A stretch of 64,000 nucleotides of DNA from Phaeodactylum tricornutum CCAP 1055/1. Lineage: Eukaryota; Bacillariophyta; Bacillariophyceae; Surirellales; Neidiaceae. Below, in pieces: positions 30,450-40,229 of the stretch. The stretch is taken from assembly GCF_000150955.2 (NCBI RefSeq), contig NC_011678.1, positions 887,518 through 951,517 of the forward strand, written 5' to 3'. A program made the translations under genes and the position numbers. How positions within the stretch are numbered: position 1 is the first letter of the stretch; each line of letters opens with the position of its first letter. The notes under the pieces were generated by a model. It did not search any database. It was given only the letters and a program-made list of their open reading frames with translations, and was not told where the DNA came from.

Positions 30450-31014
30450 ATTTGGAATTGTCTTGGAGAAAGAAGAATTGCCAACAAGTGCGTCTGGACT
30501 GGGAATCCACTTTCGAGGAATGGACGGATTCGCAAGAACGCGCAGATGACAAGTTTGAGAGACGGTAGACCTCTCGGTAAATATTTCTTTTTTTACAATT
30601 ACCTGTAATTACCGCAACTCACTGTCACACCAAGCTTCATTTGGAGAATCCGAATTTACTATGTCTGAACGACAATTACTTGGATAGTCTTGTTTACCGG
30701 AGGAGAAATTCCGTGTTCTCCGTCGGTTTGAGCGAATAAGGGTACCAATATGGGTACTAGAGGGAAAACTTTTCACATTTGAAATCACTTTCGCTATGTT
30801 TTGAGTCCCGCTCTGGCGAAACAATTAATGCGCAGCGGAGTGGCGGAGTCTCGGAACGAGTCGGTAAGCGATGATGCACCGAAGCAAGCCGACTCTCACG
30901 AAAGTCGTTGGTCGTTGTTCCAATTTAGGTATGAAGCAATTTTGCACTTCCAAAACAACAGGTTGCCTAATGTAAGACAAAGTAACAGTTTTATCGAAAA
31001 AGGCAACCATCGTC
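30450..31014. promoter_or_regulatory. Divergent promoter region, roadblock and first GT92-like gene
   Basis: About 560 bp between two divergent starts. It carries AACTCACTGTCACAC at 30616-30630. At 30884-30918 lies a stretch (GCAAGCCGACTCTCACGAAAG and onward) repeated almost exactly at 34078-34112, before the second GT92-like gene. This shows that the tandem duplication included upstream DNA. Confidence 0.5.
30884..30918 (+). repeat. Upstream element of GT92-like copy 1, repeated before copy 2
   Basis: The 35-base stretch starting GCAAGCCGACTCTC and ending GTCGTTGGTCGTTGT recurs at 34078-34112 with only two mismatches. Copy 1 lies about 100 bp before its ATG. Confidence 0.75.
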
Positions 31015-32433
31015 ATGTTGAGTGGTAGGACGCCTTTGCGGCACCGCTTTTTCTTCATACTGTCACTTGGGACCGTCTTATTCATTTTTGAAACCCGCTG
31101 GACGACACAAGCGATCAGTAAAAGCCTGTCCAGAACGCCGGAAGAAGATATTTGGAATTACTTGTCCTCGTTTGCGTCGACAAGCGACTCTGCCAACTAC
31201 CTCAGTAGTGTTGATAACGGTAATCTTGTCGATCCATTCGAGTCGCCGACAGTCTGGAATACGAGTCAAATTCCTCCCGGTAGAAGGAAAATTGATACAC
31301 TGGACTCCGCTATCTACAATGTCGCTAACGTTTCGGGTGCTTCGGCCATTTTTCCACTCGTGCTGACGGTGAGCTCTCAGAATACCAGCCGGACAACTAC
31401 AACAACCGAGGAACCTAGCCCCGGCCGAATGAAACAACCCGATAATACCTTTTCAGCATGTATCCTCGTCATGGACGACAACCATCGCCTCGTGGAGTGG
31501 ATTGCCTACCACTACTACGCCTTGAATCTGCGGCACTTGGTAGTTACGGTGGATCCTCATTCTAGAACATCTCCGACCGCAGTTCTAGATCGCTGGAGAG
31601 ATCGTATGCAAATTGATGAATGGTCCGATCGAACATTTTTTCCGCGAATTAATTGGCGAAGCGCGAACGATACGGTCGAAAGACGACATTTGAGGCACAG
31701 GTTTCGTCAAGCGCAATTTTACAAGGGCTGTATCCGTAGATTACGAGAATTCAACCGAACGTGGACGGCTTTCATCGACTCCGATGAGTACCTTACCATC
31801 AATAGCCGCCTGGTCGACAACACGGCGCTCCGGATGCAACGACCAGGACACGTCGCCGACTACTTTCACGAGTTAACACAGCAAGCGCACAGCGATCCAA
31901 ACTCCACCTTCGCTGTGAATTTCGGTCAACCCTGCGTTTTACTGTCCCGCACCATGTATGGATCGGTGGAAAGTACAGACGAGGAGATCCGTAGGGACGT
32001 GCCGGATTTTCTGGATCCAGCCCGCTTCGATACGCTGCGATGGCGGCATCGCTCAACCGAGGATGGCCACGTATTAGCCAAAAGTCTGATCGACATCTCG
32101 CAGGTTCACCGATCCCATATGGAAGGTATCAGCAATGCGCACAAAGTGCTTGTCGATATGTGTACGTCCGAATCCTTTTTGGCGTATACACTGCCCATTG
32201 GCATTCATCACTACCTTGGTAGTTGGGAGCAGTATAGCTACCGAGACGACGCTCGCGATGGTGGCGATGCACACAGCTACGAGACGTGGCAAAGGAAGGG
32301 CTCTGCGCTGGTCAGTACGGATGATGAGATTCGCCCTTGGATTCGCGGGTTTGTGGACATGGTGGGCAATGGCACGGCACAGTTTTTGCTGGAAGGGGCT
32401 GGGCTCCCCACAAACCGTACGGCAAAAAGTTAG
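31015..32433 (+). CDS. GT92/DUF23-like glycosyltransferase, tandem copy 1
   Basis: Single exon, 472 residues. A basic N-terminus followed by one hydrophobic stretch ('FFFILSLGTVLFIF') makes a signal-anchor typical of Golgi transferases. A Thr/Ser-rich stem follows. The catalytic domain starts near residue 140: 'NTFSACILVMDDNHRLVEWIAYHYYALNLRHLVVTVDPHSR'. This is the GT92 pattern of a nucleotide-sugar fold start with an E-W-I-A-Y-H motif. The metal-binding DxD is in 'WTAFIDSDEYLTI'. Later blocks include 'GIHHYLGSWEQYSYRDDARDGG'. Family members add galactose or other sugars to protein-linked or lipid-linked glycans; the donor and acceptor here are unknown. Copy 2, 1.8 kb downstream, is very similar in the catalytic domain and clearly diverged in the stem. 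Confidence 0.82.
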   Translation: MLSGRTPLRHRFFFILSLGTVLFIFETRWTTQAISKSLSRTPEEDIWNYLSSFASTSDSANYLSSVDNGNLVDPFESPTVWNTSQIPPGRRKIDTLDSAIYNVANVSGASAIFPLVLTVSSQNTSRTTTTTEEPSPGRMKQPDNTFSACILVMDDNHRLVEWIAYHYYALNLRHLVVTVDPHSRTSPTAVLDRWRDRMQIDEWSDRTFFPRINWRSANDTVERRHLRHRFRQAQFYKGCIRRLREFNRTWTAFIDSDEYLTINSRLVDNTALRMQRPGHVADYFHELTQQAHSDPNSTFAVNFGQPCVLLSRTMYGSVESTDEEIRRDVPDFLDPARFDTLRWRHRSTEDGHVLAKSLIDISQVHRSHMEGISNAHKVLVDMCTSESFLAYTLPIGIHHYLGSWEQYSYRDDARDGGDAHSYETWQRKGSALVSTDDEIRPWIRGFVDMVGNGTAQFLLEGAGLPTNRTAKS

Positions 32434-34204
32434 TGGCAGTCAAGTTTGATTTTGGTGCCACTTGCGATGCTTAAGTATAGCCCCGAAAGAGAGAGTGGGC
32501 GTCAATGTATGTGGAGCACACAACAGGCCTACAAAAAACATGCAGATTGCAAGTTTGAGGGATTGCCTTACTACTTACTTTCTATTTTCGATCCAAAGCC
32601 TCTTAACCTGTTCCTTTGGTTAAGTACAGAGCATTGGTTCATAGTTGGCAGCTAACAAATAATACGTAGATCCAATTTTCACTTCTTTCCATTGTTGGGC
32701 AGGGGCTGTTTGCCTTTGTGCATCCATTGGTATGCTCGCGAATATAGATTTGATCAGATTTCCAACATCTCTCAATCTACAATTTTTCATTGTTGCACGC
32801 TGGGCTACTTCATTTTTCAGATTCTGCTATGCTAAATCCGAATACCGCAGAGAGATCCATCAATCTCATCAATACCGCCGGCGTGGCGCTGTCGGAATCG
32901 CAAAGACTGCAGAACGCTCGCACATGCTTTTTCAAGCGCGTTCCTTCTTCCCCTTATGAAATAACCAAAGCTTTTCTGTATGAATAGTATTTGCTATTCA
33001 CTAGGAAACCAGTACGTACAAGGCTATCTCCGTCACTTGCGAGCCCGAGTGAGGATTGAAGCACGCTAGAAAGACCAAGCGAAGTTGCAGCTACCAGCTG
33101 ACAATGGGATTTCAGTAGTGCTGACATAAAAGCTCGGAAACTGTTCGGTGGCAACGAGACCGACATGTAGAATCATTGTCAAATGGTTCTCCGTGCCCTT
33201 TCCCCAATGAAATATTTTCTTGTTGTTGTTGCTATCCGCCCTTCTTTTCCTTCGCCTCACCGTCAAAAACCTTTTTCGTTTTGATGCCGTGTCATCTTTC
33301 ATGACGAGTGCAAATAATTCTCGACATCACCACAAGGGGTGCTGGTGTTTCTAAGTATACACCAAAAGTCTCAGCACGGAACGAAATTTGGAGGCAATTT
33401 GGTTTCCGTGGAATAAAGCATAAAACTTTTATGCTCCAAGTATCGTCTTCGGTGAGTTCCGAGGGTTTTACCGAATTTCAACAAAACACCTGCTGCTTCA
33501 GAACACCCTTGACTGTTGGACTCGGTCCTGGCCGCAATGACGATTTTCCGAACACCGTGGCTAACAATCTTGATAGCCTCTGCGAGACTGGATTCCACCC
33601 ATGAACCATGTTGCGGTCTCGAGTGAAAGGCACTTAAGCCGTTGGCTATACACATCAAGCGCCATCATCCGTTACAATGAGAAAGTGAAAGGCAGCGCCG
33701 TACACTACTACGAGTGCATGGAATTCTGTACGCCATCCATTGTACGTCTTTATACAAATTTCGTGGGGCAGCCCTACAGGCTCATGGCGTATCAATAAAA
33801 CCCCAACGCATGAATTCGATAGACAGTCTTTCGGCAAACAGTGCAAGCGCGTTGCATTGTTCCATTTGTCAGGACCAAAACACTTCGGGCACAGCAGTCA
33901 TCTGCACAAACGTCTCTGCAGTAACATGTTTCACTGGAAATAGCGAATCGTGACTGACAGAGAGAGTGAGTCGGAACTTATGAGTCACGTGTCTTAAGTC
34001 TCGGTAGACTTCCCTTCACCATTGTTGAGGTAAGATGTCCGCAAATTTCAAACGAAACCAATATGGGTAGAAATCAAGCAAGCCGACTCTCTCGCAAGTC
34101 GTTGGTCGTTGTCCAACAATGCAACATGGTAATCAAACAATTGGCCTTGTAAAGCAAAACAAGCGGAAGACGAGGTACAAATTTATCCACTCACTACACA
34201 TACC
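32434..34204. other. Spacer between the two GT92-like genes
   Basis: 1.77 kb without an acceptable gene. Scattered frames of 60-98 codons on both strands have no recognised domain. The last 130 bp, upstream of copy 2, repeat sequence from upstream of copy 1 (see 34078-34112), so the right edge belongs to the duplicated unit. The rest shows no obvious similarity to the flanks of copy 1, which suggests unrelated or decayed sequence. Confidence 0.4.
34078..34112 (+). repeat. Upstream element of GT92-like copy 2
   Basis: Partner of the stretch at 30884-30918. It lies about 95 bp before the ATG of copy 2, at nearly the same distance as in copy 1. This marks the left flank of the duplicated unit and perhaps a shared promoter element. 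Confidence 0.75.
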
Positions 34205-35614
34205 ATGGCCACCCATACGACGCGATTATTGCACCAATTTCTCCTCATACTAACGCTTGGGACCGTGTCCTTAATTTTTGAAATTTACTGGACTACACAT
34301 GCGATCATTGAAGGCAATGCGAGCACACCGGAAAAAAACCTTTGGAAATACTTTTCTTCATTCGTGTCGACAAGAAATGCCCAAATTTATATCAGCAGTA
34401 TTGGCTTCGATAGCTTCGCTGGCCGATTCACGTCGCCGAAACCATGGAATCACTCTCAGTTCTTTCCTGGAAGAAGGAAAATCGATGCACGCGACTCCGC
34501 CATTTACAGTTTTGCCAACATATCGAGTGCTTCGGCTGCTATTCCACTCGTGCTGACGGTGAGCTCTGAGAATGCTAGCAGCATTACGACGACCAAAGCA
34601 AATACCTCCGGCCGAAAGGAACACCCCGACAATACATTTTCAGCATGCATCCTCGTCATGGACGACAACCATCGACTCGTGGAGTGGATTGCTTACCACT
34701 ACTACGCCTTGAATCTGCGGCACTTGGTAGTTACGGTGGATCCTCATTCCAGAACGCGTCCTACGGCGGTACTAGATCGCTGGAGAGATCGCATGTATAT
34801 CGAAGAATGGAATGATCGATCGTTTCTACCCTCTAATATTGGACGAAGCGCGAACGATACGGTCGAACAACGACATTTAAAGCATAGGTTTCGTCAAGCA
34901 CAATTTTACAAGGGCTGTATCCGAAGACTAAGGGAATTCAACCGATCTTGGACGACTTTCATCGACTCCGATGAGTACCTTACCATCAATAGCCGCATGG
35001 TGGACAACACGGCGCTCCGGATGCAACAACCAGGACACGTCGCCGACTACTTTCACGAGTTAACATGGCAAGCGCACAGCGGACCAAACTACACCTTCGC
35101 TGTGAATTTCGGTCAATCCTGCGTTTTGCTATCACGCGCCATGTACGGATCAGTAGAAAGTACAGACGAGGAGATCCGTAGGGACGTGCCAGATTTTCTG
35201 GATCCAGCCCGCTTTGATACGCTGCGATGGCGGCATCGCTCAACCGAGGATGACCACGTGTTAGCCAAAAGTCTGATTGACGTCTCTCAAGTAAAGCAAC
35301 ACCACTTGGATGGCAAAGCCAATGCGCACAAAGCTCTTGTTGAAATGTGTAAGTCAAACTCGTGGATAGCGTATACACTGCCCATTGGCATTCATCACTA
35401 CCTTGGTAGTTGGGAGCAGTATAGCTACCGAGACGACGCTCGCGATGGTGGCGATGCACACAGCTACGAGACGTGGCAAAGGAAAGGCTCTGCGCTGGTC
35501 AGTACAGATGACGAGATCCGCCCTTGGATTCGCGGGTTTGTAAAGATGGTAGGCAACGGTACGGCACTGTCTTTGTTGGAAGGAGCTGGGCTTCCCACAA
35601 ACCGGACTGCGTAA
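34205..35614 (+). CDS. GT92/DUF23-like glycosyltransferase, tandem copy 2
   Basis: Single exon, 469 residues, same layout as copy 1: signal-anchor ('QFLLILTLGTVSLIF'), Thr-rich stem, then the GT92-like domain with 'NTFSACILVMDDNHRLVEWIAYHYYALNL' and DxD in 'WTTFIDSDEYLTI'. The stem has diverged strongly, while catalytic blocks are almost unchanged. One tract of 116 bases is identical at every position, including third codon positions (35369-35484 against 32182-32297), with diverged sequence immediately upstream of it ('KANAHKALVEMCKSNSWIA' against 'ISNAHKVLVDMCTSESFLA'). Such patchwork suggests gene conversion between the copies. Both frames look intact. Substrate specificity might differ through the diverged segment just before the identical tract. 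Confidence 0.82.
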   Translation: MATHTTRLLHQFLLILTLGTVSLIFEIYWTTHAIIEGNASTPEKNLWKYFSSFVSTRNAQIYISSIGFDSFAGRFTSPKPWNHSQFFPGRRKIDARDSAIYSFANISSASAAIPLVLTVSSENASSITTTKANTSGRKEHPDNTFSACILVMDDNHRLVEWIAYHYYALNLRHLVVTVDPHSRTRPTAVLDRWRDRMYIEEWNDRSFLPSNIGRSANDTVEQRHLKHRFRQAQFYKGCIRRLREFNRSWTTFIDSDEYLTINSRMVDNTALRMQQPGHVADYFHELTWQAHSGPNYTFAVNFGQSCVLLSRAMYGSVESTDEEIRRDVPDFLDPARFDTLRWRHRSTEDDHVLAKSLIDVSQVKQHHLDGKANAHKALVEMCKSNSWIAYTLPIGIHHYLGSWEQYSYRDDARDGGDAHSYETWQRKGSALVSTDDEIRPWIRGFVKMVGNGTALSLLEGAGLPTNRTA

Positions 35615-36109
35615 CGCGTGTTATTTTTTTCAGAGGAGATTCGTCCTAGGCACCAATTTTTTATATGTGACGACAACCACAATTTTCAACGAATCTACCG
35701 AGAAGGTGGACGTTCCATGATATGTATATAGCGCATAGTATGTTAGAACCCACGATCTAAAAGTCAAAATCAGTGACCAGCTGTGAGGGCACGCTATATC
35801 TTTCGGCCACTGTGCTACAGGAAAGAGCGAACCTACGGTTGTCGCCCAAAACATGGAAAACGGTTTACGTCAGGGGTTGTCGTAAAAGAGGGATCGAAAA
35901 GTTCTTTGTCAGTTACGTCCCATCGAGAACGAACGTTTCTGGAACGCCTTCACAGTTCCTTTAAGCGAAAGCGCCATAGCCGATGTCTTCATCTGCAGTG
36001 ACAGCAATAGACACCACTTACTTTGAAGCACAATCAATCCGTTTTATTGACTATACATCATTTCACTTAGAACGCCAACTGTAGGCATTTGACGAGGCAC
36101 AAAAACACG
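35615..36109. promoter_or_regulatory. Intergenic region before USE1-like gene
   Basis: About 495 bp between two plus-strand genes, holding the GT92-like 3' end and the next promoter. No gene or notable repeat was seen. Confidence 0.4.
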
Positions 36110-37441
36110 ATGAAACATTCAGACGACATCCTTGATTCCAGCGAGAACAGCTGGAATGGTAGTATGCCTCACATGGACACTATCGACAGTCATCAAGAAA
36201 CGCAATTGACAGTGGTCAATCTGTATCGTTTGCTGTACGCTATGGAACGGGACGACGCTCCAACTGGTCAGTCGTGGCAGTCGCTCTTGACGCGAGCCGA
36301 ACTGGCACAGTCTTTGTGGCAGCGTATCGCACCTTCCGTTCGCGATAGGCAATCAACCACAAATTTCAAAGCCTGGCAATACCGAGTGGAAAGAGCCTGC
36401 GCCCGGGCTCAGCAAGCTGCTGAGGACCGTCGGCGGCAGGATCCGAACGCCGAAAATGATTTAGTGAAGCAGATATTTTTCGCCAATCGCCAAAGCCCCC
36501 AAGAAACTGGACAGGGTGAAGACGACGAAAACGACGACGACGACGAGAGCACCTCTTCACAACTCGACACGTTTAGTGAACACACGCCATCCCCGTCTCC
36601 AAACGCCGCTACCACGAATCAGCGTTTTTCCAACGCCAGTTTGGAAGACTTACAAAAAGAGCAGCGTAATCAAATCGAACAAGCTATTGGTCAAATGGCC
36701 GCTCAAATGAAAGCGGAGATGTCCCGGATCCACGAAACGCTTCGGAACCAAACCGAAGATCTCGACGACATGGAAGATTTGGCGGCTGATAATGTCCAGA
36801 AGGTTTCTGAGGTGGCGGACGACGTGAAGCATCACGTGTCGGCCAGTTGGTCGCGAACGATTGGCACTTGGACAATGATTTTTGTCATGCTGGGTGCCTT
36901 TTTGTTTTGCCTCGTGACCATTCAAATGGCACCCAAACGAAAAGGGACTTGCTTGTTTTACTGCCCCACGCCAGATACGGAGCTCTTTTGCCGTTTGCTT
37001 CCAACTGGGCAGAAAGAATGCGTTGATAGTGAACAAATCCGCCGTACGAAAGTGGACGAAGCCGCTGAAACCGAGGATAGTTCATTTTTGTATATGGACG
37101 ACACTAATCAATTTGTCTTTGACAATGGAGATCCCCAAGACAAGTTGCCAAGCGTTGCAACGTGTGAGCTTGATATGAACGGCGATTGCGTGGAAGAATA
37201 TTTTGACGACGATGAGGAAGTTTTTGTTCTTCCGCCAGCGGAACAAATACGTCACGAAGCGCTCCGTGATTACACACAAATGCAATGCGCCGCCAACGAT
37301 ATCCAGGCTTCTCTTTCGGAAGCCAGCCACCAAGTCGAGGGTATCCAATACTCTTCACCATCTTCCAAAGATGAAGCTTTAATTCAGAGCACAAAAAAGA
37401 GAGAATCGTTGACAAGCGAAAGAGAGCTTCCAAAAGTTTGA
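36110..37441 (+). CDS. USE1: USE1-like Qc-SNARE with long lumenal C-terminal extension
   Basis: Single exon, 443 residues. USE1 acts in Golgi-to-ER retrograde fusion. The N-terminus 'LTVVNLYRLLYAMERD' matches the family start. The SNARE-like helix spans about residues 180-245 ('LEDLQKEQRNQIEQAIGQMAAQMKAEMSRIHETLRNQTEDLDDMEDLAADNVQKVSEV'). One membrane helix ('TIGTWTMIFVMLGAFLFCLVTIQM') with a following 'APKRKG' resembles the USE1 end. USE1 normally stops soon after the membrane helix. Here about 165 more residues follow, Cys-containing and Asp/Glu-rich ('CLFYCPTPDTELFCRLLPTGQKECVD', 'DDDEEVFVLPP'), which would lie in the ER lumen. The zero-layer residue of the SNARE helix is not certain. The frame ends close to ankyrin-repeat coding that lies in other frames (37438-38119). 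Confidence 0.7.
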   Translation: MKHSDDILDSSENSWNGSMPHMDTIDSHQETQLTVVNLYRLLYAMERDDAPTGQSWQSLLTRAELAQSLWQRIAPSVRDRQSTTNFKAWQYRVERACARAQQAAEDRRRQDPNAENDLVKQIFFANRQSPQETGQGEDDENDDDDESTSSQLDTFSEHTPSPSPNAATTNQRFSNASLEDLQKEQRNQIEQAIGQMAAQMKAEMSRIHETLRNQTEDLDDMEDLAADNVQKVSEVADDVKHHVSASWSRTIGTWTMIFVMLGAFLFCLVTIQMAPKRKGTCLFYCPTPDTELFCRLLPTGQKECVDSEQIRRTKVDEAAETEDSSFLYMDDTNQFVFDNGDPQDKLPSVATCELDMNGDCVEEYFDDDEEVFVLPPAEQIRHEALRDYTQMQCAANDIQASLSEASHQVEGIQYSSPSSKDEALIQSTKKRESLTSERELPKV

Positions 37442-38119
37442 AAAAGGGTACAGCTAAAACCGGGACCCTTTCTAATCCGCTTACAGCAAGGAATGAAGAG
37501 GAATCTATGACGCGTCAAGTTCTGCTCTGTAGCGGCAAATCGTTTAGGGGTAAAGACATTCGGCTAAGCAATGAAGAGGTTGAAGACTTTGCTTGCTTTG
37601 CGGCGCACCGACTGGAACTGATAACAAACAAGATAGCAACGGATGGACCGCGCTTCATCTGACAGCTCGCAACGGAAATTTCAATTTTGTCCAGCTATGT
37701 TTAGAAGCTGGAGCCGACTCGTCATTACAAACTATTGATGGTCGAACGGCACTTGATATCGCCACGAACGTTTTGGATCAAGGTCACCCCATGTTCGGTC
37801 TTCTGTCGGGGGACAGAGTTTCCGGCGACCACGTCGAGCTAGAGCCAGAGGGTGACGATTTAGAAGATGTTTCGAAAGCTGCTATTAGAGATGCAGTCGG
37901 AAGTGGAAATGTCGATCTCCTTAAATGTTTAACGAACCGGATGAGGATGGCCGGACCGTACTTCACCTAGCTGCGGCGATTGGAAATGTGGAGATTGCTA
38001 GCATTCTATTGCAGACAGGAGCCAGTCCTGCACTCGCAACTGACGACGGTAGATCGGTGAGGCAAGTTGTAATTGACTACGCAGGTCACGATCATCCAAT
38101 ACTCGAGCTGTTGTTATAA
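37438..38119 (+). pseudogene. Ankyrin-repeat coding remnant in shifting frames
   Basis: Directly after the USE1-like stop, the plus strand codes for recognisable ankyrin repeats spread over three overlapping frames: 37438-37662 (basic, then 'EEVEDFACFAAHR'), 37593-37970 ('DSNGWTALHLTARNGNFNFVQLCLEAGADSSLQ', then 'AAIRDAVGSGNVDLLKCL') and 37925-38119 ('EPDEDGRTVLHLAAAIGNVEIASILLQTGA'). Each passage from one frame to the next shifts by the same amount, and I see no splice signals that would explain them. One possible shift lies at an A6 run (37393-37398) inside the USE1-like gene. Either this is a decayed host gene (perhaps once fused to the SNARE-like gene), or it reflects base-count errors in the assembly. 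Ankyrin repeats are normally cytosolic, so continuation of a lumenal tail would be odd. Confidence 0.6.
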
Positions 38120-39223
38120 CTCAGGTTCAGCACTAGAATTCGTAACTGCGCTCAATTTTTCTTTCATCAGATGTTTCCGTGCCGGCCCAAGCGTTACCGC
38201 TAACAGACAAGATCCTATCGTAAACCAGAGCATCATCGCCATCCAAAGGCGAACATCCGATAGGCCAACCTCCGGTTCGCCTATGGTTTGGAATACGAGC
38301 AGATCATCAAACCCACTCGTCTTGTCAAATGGCGTACCGAGCGTCAAGTCATGCGTGGGGAGGCTTATTTTCCTTATGTCAAAAAATGTCGCGTTTTGAA
38401 TGGATTTCCTTCCGGAAATCTTGAGGGCCTGATTGAAGTAGCTTCTGTGCTCTCGAAATGCAAAAATAATGCGGGATTCCGGTGATTCGCACTCATGACA
38501 GTCTTCTCCAAAGACTGCTATTTCAAACAAGGCTCTCTTTGGCATGCCCGTGACCTTTGTCACTTTGACAAATGCGATGTCAGTGAATCGCCGTAGAAAC
38601 AGTTCTAAAGATACTTCTACGATATGCTGGTCGTCCGTGGCAACCCCCCATTGCCTGTGCAGTTCCAATTCAAGATGCATCACTACGAGCTCGGGACCGA
38701 CCAGTTCAACATCGACGAACGAAAGTCGACCGTCTTCCCGCTTCTGCAAAAGATTACGAGACACTTGGGCGATTATATATGGAATGTATTTCAGAGTAGT
38801 AATAGACAATGACATCCCGCTGAATGCAATTTGAGTCTCGATTAGCAGGCAGTAATCCGAAACCTTTTCGCCAAGGCTTGCGGTAGAAGGCTTCGAAGGC
38901 TCACAGAAGTCAGTTGGCCTCGAAAATATATTTTGAATATGCAGTGATTTAATCAAAACATCATACCGTTGCAGCTCTAGGACCATCCAACGGGCAAAGA
39001 TGCTGTTCACTAAGGCAGTGGATCGCTGTATAAGTTCAGGAGTAATTCGCAAATGCGGTGGTGCCATGGAGACTCTTGTTATCAGAGAAACAATATGGTT
39101 GGACATGATGAACTTATTGACCCAAAGAGGCGGCCATGCGTTTGATGTTGTGATAGTGTTTGGCTGACAAGGTCTTGTACGACGGGAGATGACCGCGCAC
39201 CTCGAAAGTCCATTCCAATCCAA
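38114..39223 (-). CDS. Unrecognised protein with C-terminal membrane helix
   Basis: Single open frame of 369 residues from the ATG at 39223. Later ATGs (for example residue 53) are also possible. I do not recognise the family. Features that can be seen: a basic N-terminus, a helical middle part, and a segment rich in beta-prone alternation ('LSFVDVELVGPELVVMHLELELHRQWG', 'FTDIAFVKVTKVTGMPKRALFEIAVFG'). A C-terminal hydrophobic helix ('LWMAMMLWFTIGSCLLAVTL') follows and is followed by a basic cytosolic-type tail. The arrangement suggests a C-terminally anchored protein. Its 3' end converges on the ankyrin remnant and overlaps it by a few bases. Its start lies about 190 bp from the 3' end of the next minus-strand gene. 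Codon structure is uninterrupted, which supports a real gene. Confidence 0.6.
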   Translation of the reverse strand: MDWNGLSRCAVISRRTRPCQPNTITTSNAWPPLWVNKFIMSNHIVSLITRVSMAPPHLRITPELIQRSTALVNSIFARWMVLELQRYDVLIKSLHIQNIFSRPTDFCEPSKPSTASLGEKVSDYCLLIETQIAFSGMSLSITTLKYIPYIIAQVSRNLLQKREDGRLSFVDVELVGPELVVMHLELELHRQWGVATDDQHIVEVSLELFLRRFTDIAFVKVTKVTGMPKRALFEIAVFGEDCHECESPESRIIFAFREHRSYFNQALKISGRKSIQNATFFDIRKISLPTHDLTLGTPFDKTSGFDDLLVFQTIGEPEVGLSDVRLWMAMMLWFTIGSCLLAVTLGPARKHLMKEKLSAVTNSSAEPEL

Positions 39224-39410
39224 CTCTAGGATGAAAAGTTACTATAATTTATCGACCCGCAAATAAGTTGCTGTACCGTTGGACATTCGTCACGGCAGTT
39301 ACACGATTCCAATCGAAAGCCACGAAAAAAGTTGAAACAAAAGTGCATGTATTAGGTCGCTGTCAATCCCTACGTTTAGAAGGTTCCAACGAAGGTTCCA
39401 ACAAAAAAAG

Positions 39411-40229
39411 TCAGCGCCTCGATTCAACTTGCTTCGACTTCGCATTCCAACAACATCCGTCGACCATTTCCCCACGCAACAGCTGTCGCGCTGCCCGACA
39501 TTGCAGCAATATTATGAGGTCATCGCTGATTCGGTCTGGGTGTAAAACGACCGTCGCGTTTCGACGCCAAATTACCCACCGTGTACAAGCTGCCGATCGT
39601 TCCTTTCTATTGATGCTCTCTCGGTAGGAACAGTGAAGACACGAAGGAGGTTGTACAAAGCCAAGACGAGCGAAGAAGCACATTTCGACAAAGAGTGTTT
39701 TAATTTCATCCAATGAAAGTTTTCCTTGTACATCTTTAGGACGCAAAATTCTATCCACTCGCTCCAGAATGGCTTGTTTACCCAGTACAGATGGTGCCAA
39801 AGGAACATGAGAATTTTCCTTGTCTTCAAAACTCAATTTCGACAAGAGTTCCGTTGCAGAAGAGTGCTTTGTCCCTCTTAGTGTTTCTTTTGTCGAAACC
39901 ACTTCAAGGTCACGACGGTCTCGATCGACCCAAGTCACGTGCAAAGATCCCGCAGATTTTTTTCGTAGAATCGATGAAGGAGAGGAGCTTGCCAAAGAAG
40001 AGGTGGCTTCAGTAGTCGAGGAGCGACTAGCAGTAGAAGTGGCCGATGACGATGAATCGTGGTGATGCAAGGACTCTTGTCGCGCAATCATCAAATCAAG
40101 CTCGCGCTCTATGTTGGCTCGATAGGAAGGATGCTTTTGTAGGAGTGACTGAAAGTGCACGTAGTCGCGTCGGGATACTTTACCCTGTGCTTCGTACTCG
40201 CCGAGCCTTAATTCCAAAGCGGATTGCAT
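39411..40229 (-). CDS. Unrecognised protein with Cys-containing C-terminal module
   Basis: Single exon, 272 residues. An N-terminal helical part ('LELRLGEYEAQGKVSRRDYVHFQSLLQKHPSY') is followed by a Ser/Thr-rich linker (about residues 50-100). The C-terminal 100 residues look like a compact module with paired Cys, His and Trp ('CFFARLGFVQPPSCLHCSYRES', 'ACTRWVIWRRNATVVLHPD', 'LQCRAARQLLRGEMVDGCCWN'). The CxxC followed by later Cys could bind zinc, but the spacing matches no domain that I can name. Function unknown. It is divergent from the ARL gene. Confidence 0.6.
   Translation of the reverse strand: MQSALELRLGEYEAQGKVSRRDYVHFQSLLQKHPSYRANIERELDLMIARQESLHHHDSSSSATSTASRSSTTEATSSLASSSPSSILRKKSAGSLHVTWVDRDRRDLEVVSTKETLRGTKHSSATELLSKLSFEDKENSHVPLAPSVLGKQAILERVDRILRPKDVQGKLSLDEIKTLFVEMCFFARLGFVQPPSCLHCSYRESINRKERSAACTRWVIWRRNATVVLHPDRISDDLIILLQCRAARQLLRGEMVDGCCWNAKSKQVESRR

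Noticed and set aside
32434-34204. Transposon or LTR element between the two GT92-like genes
   Set aside because: I looked for terminal repeats and for transposase or reverse-transcriptase motifs and found none. The spacing alone is not evidence.
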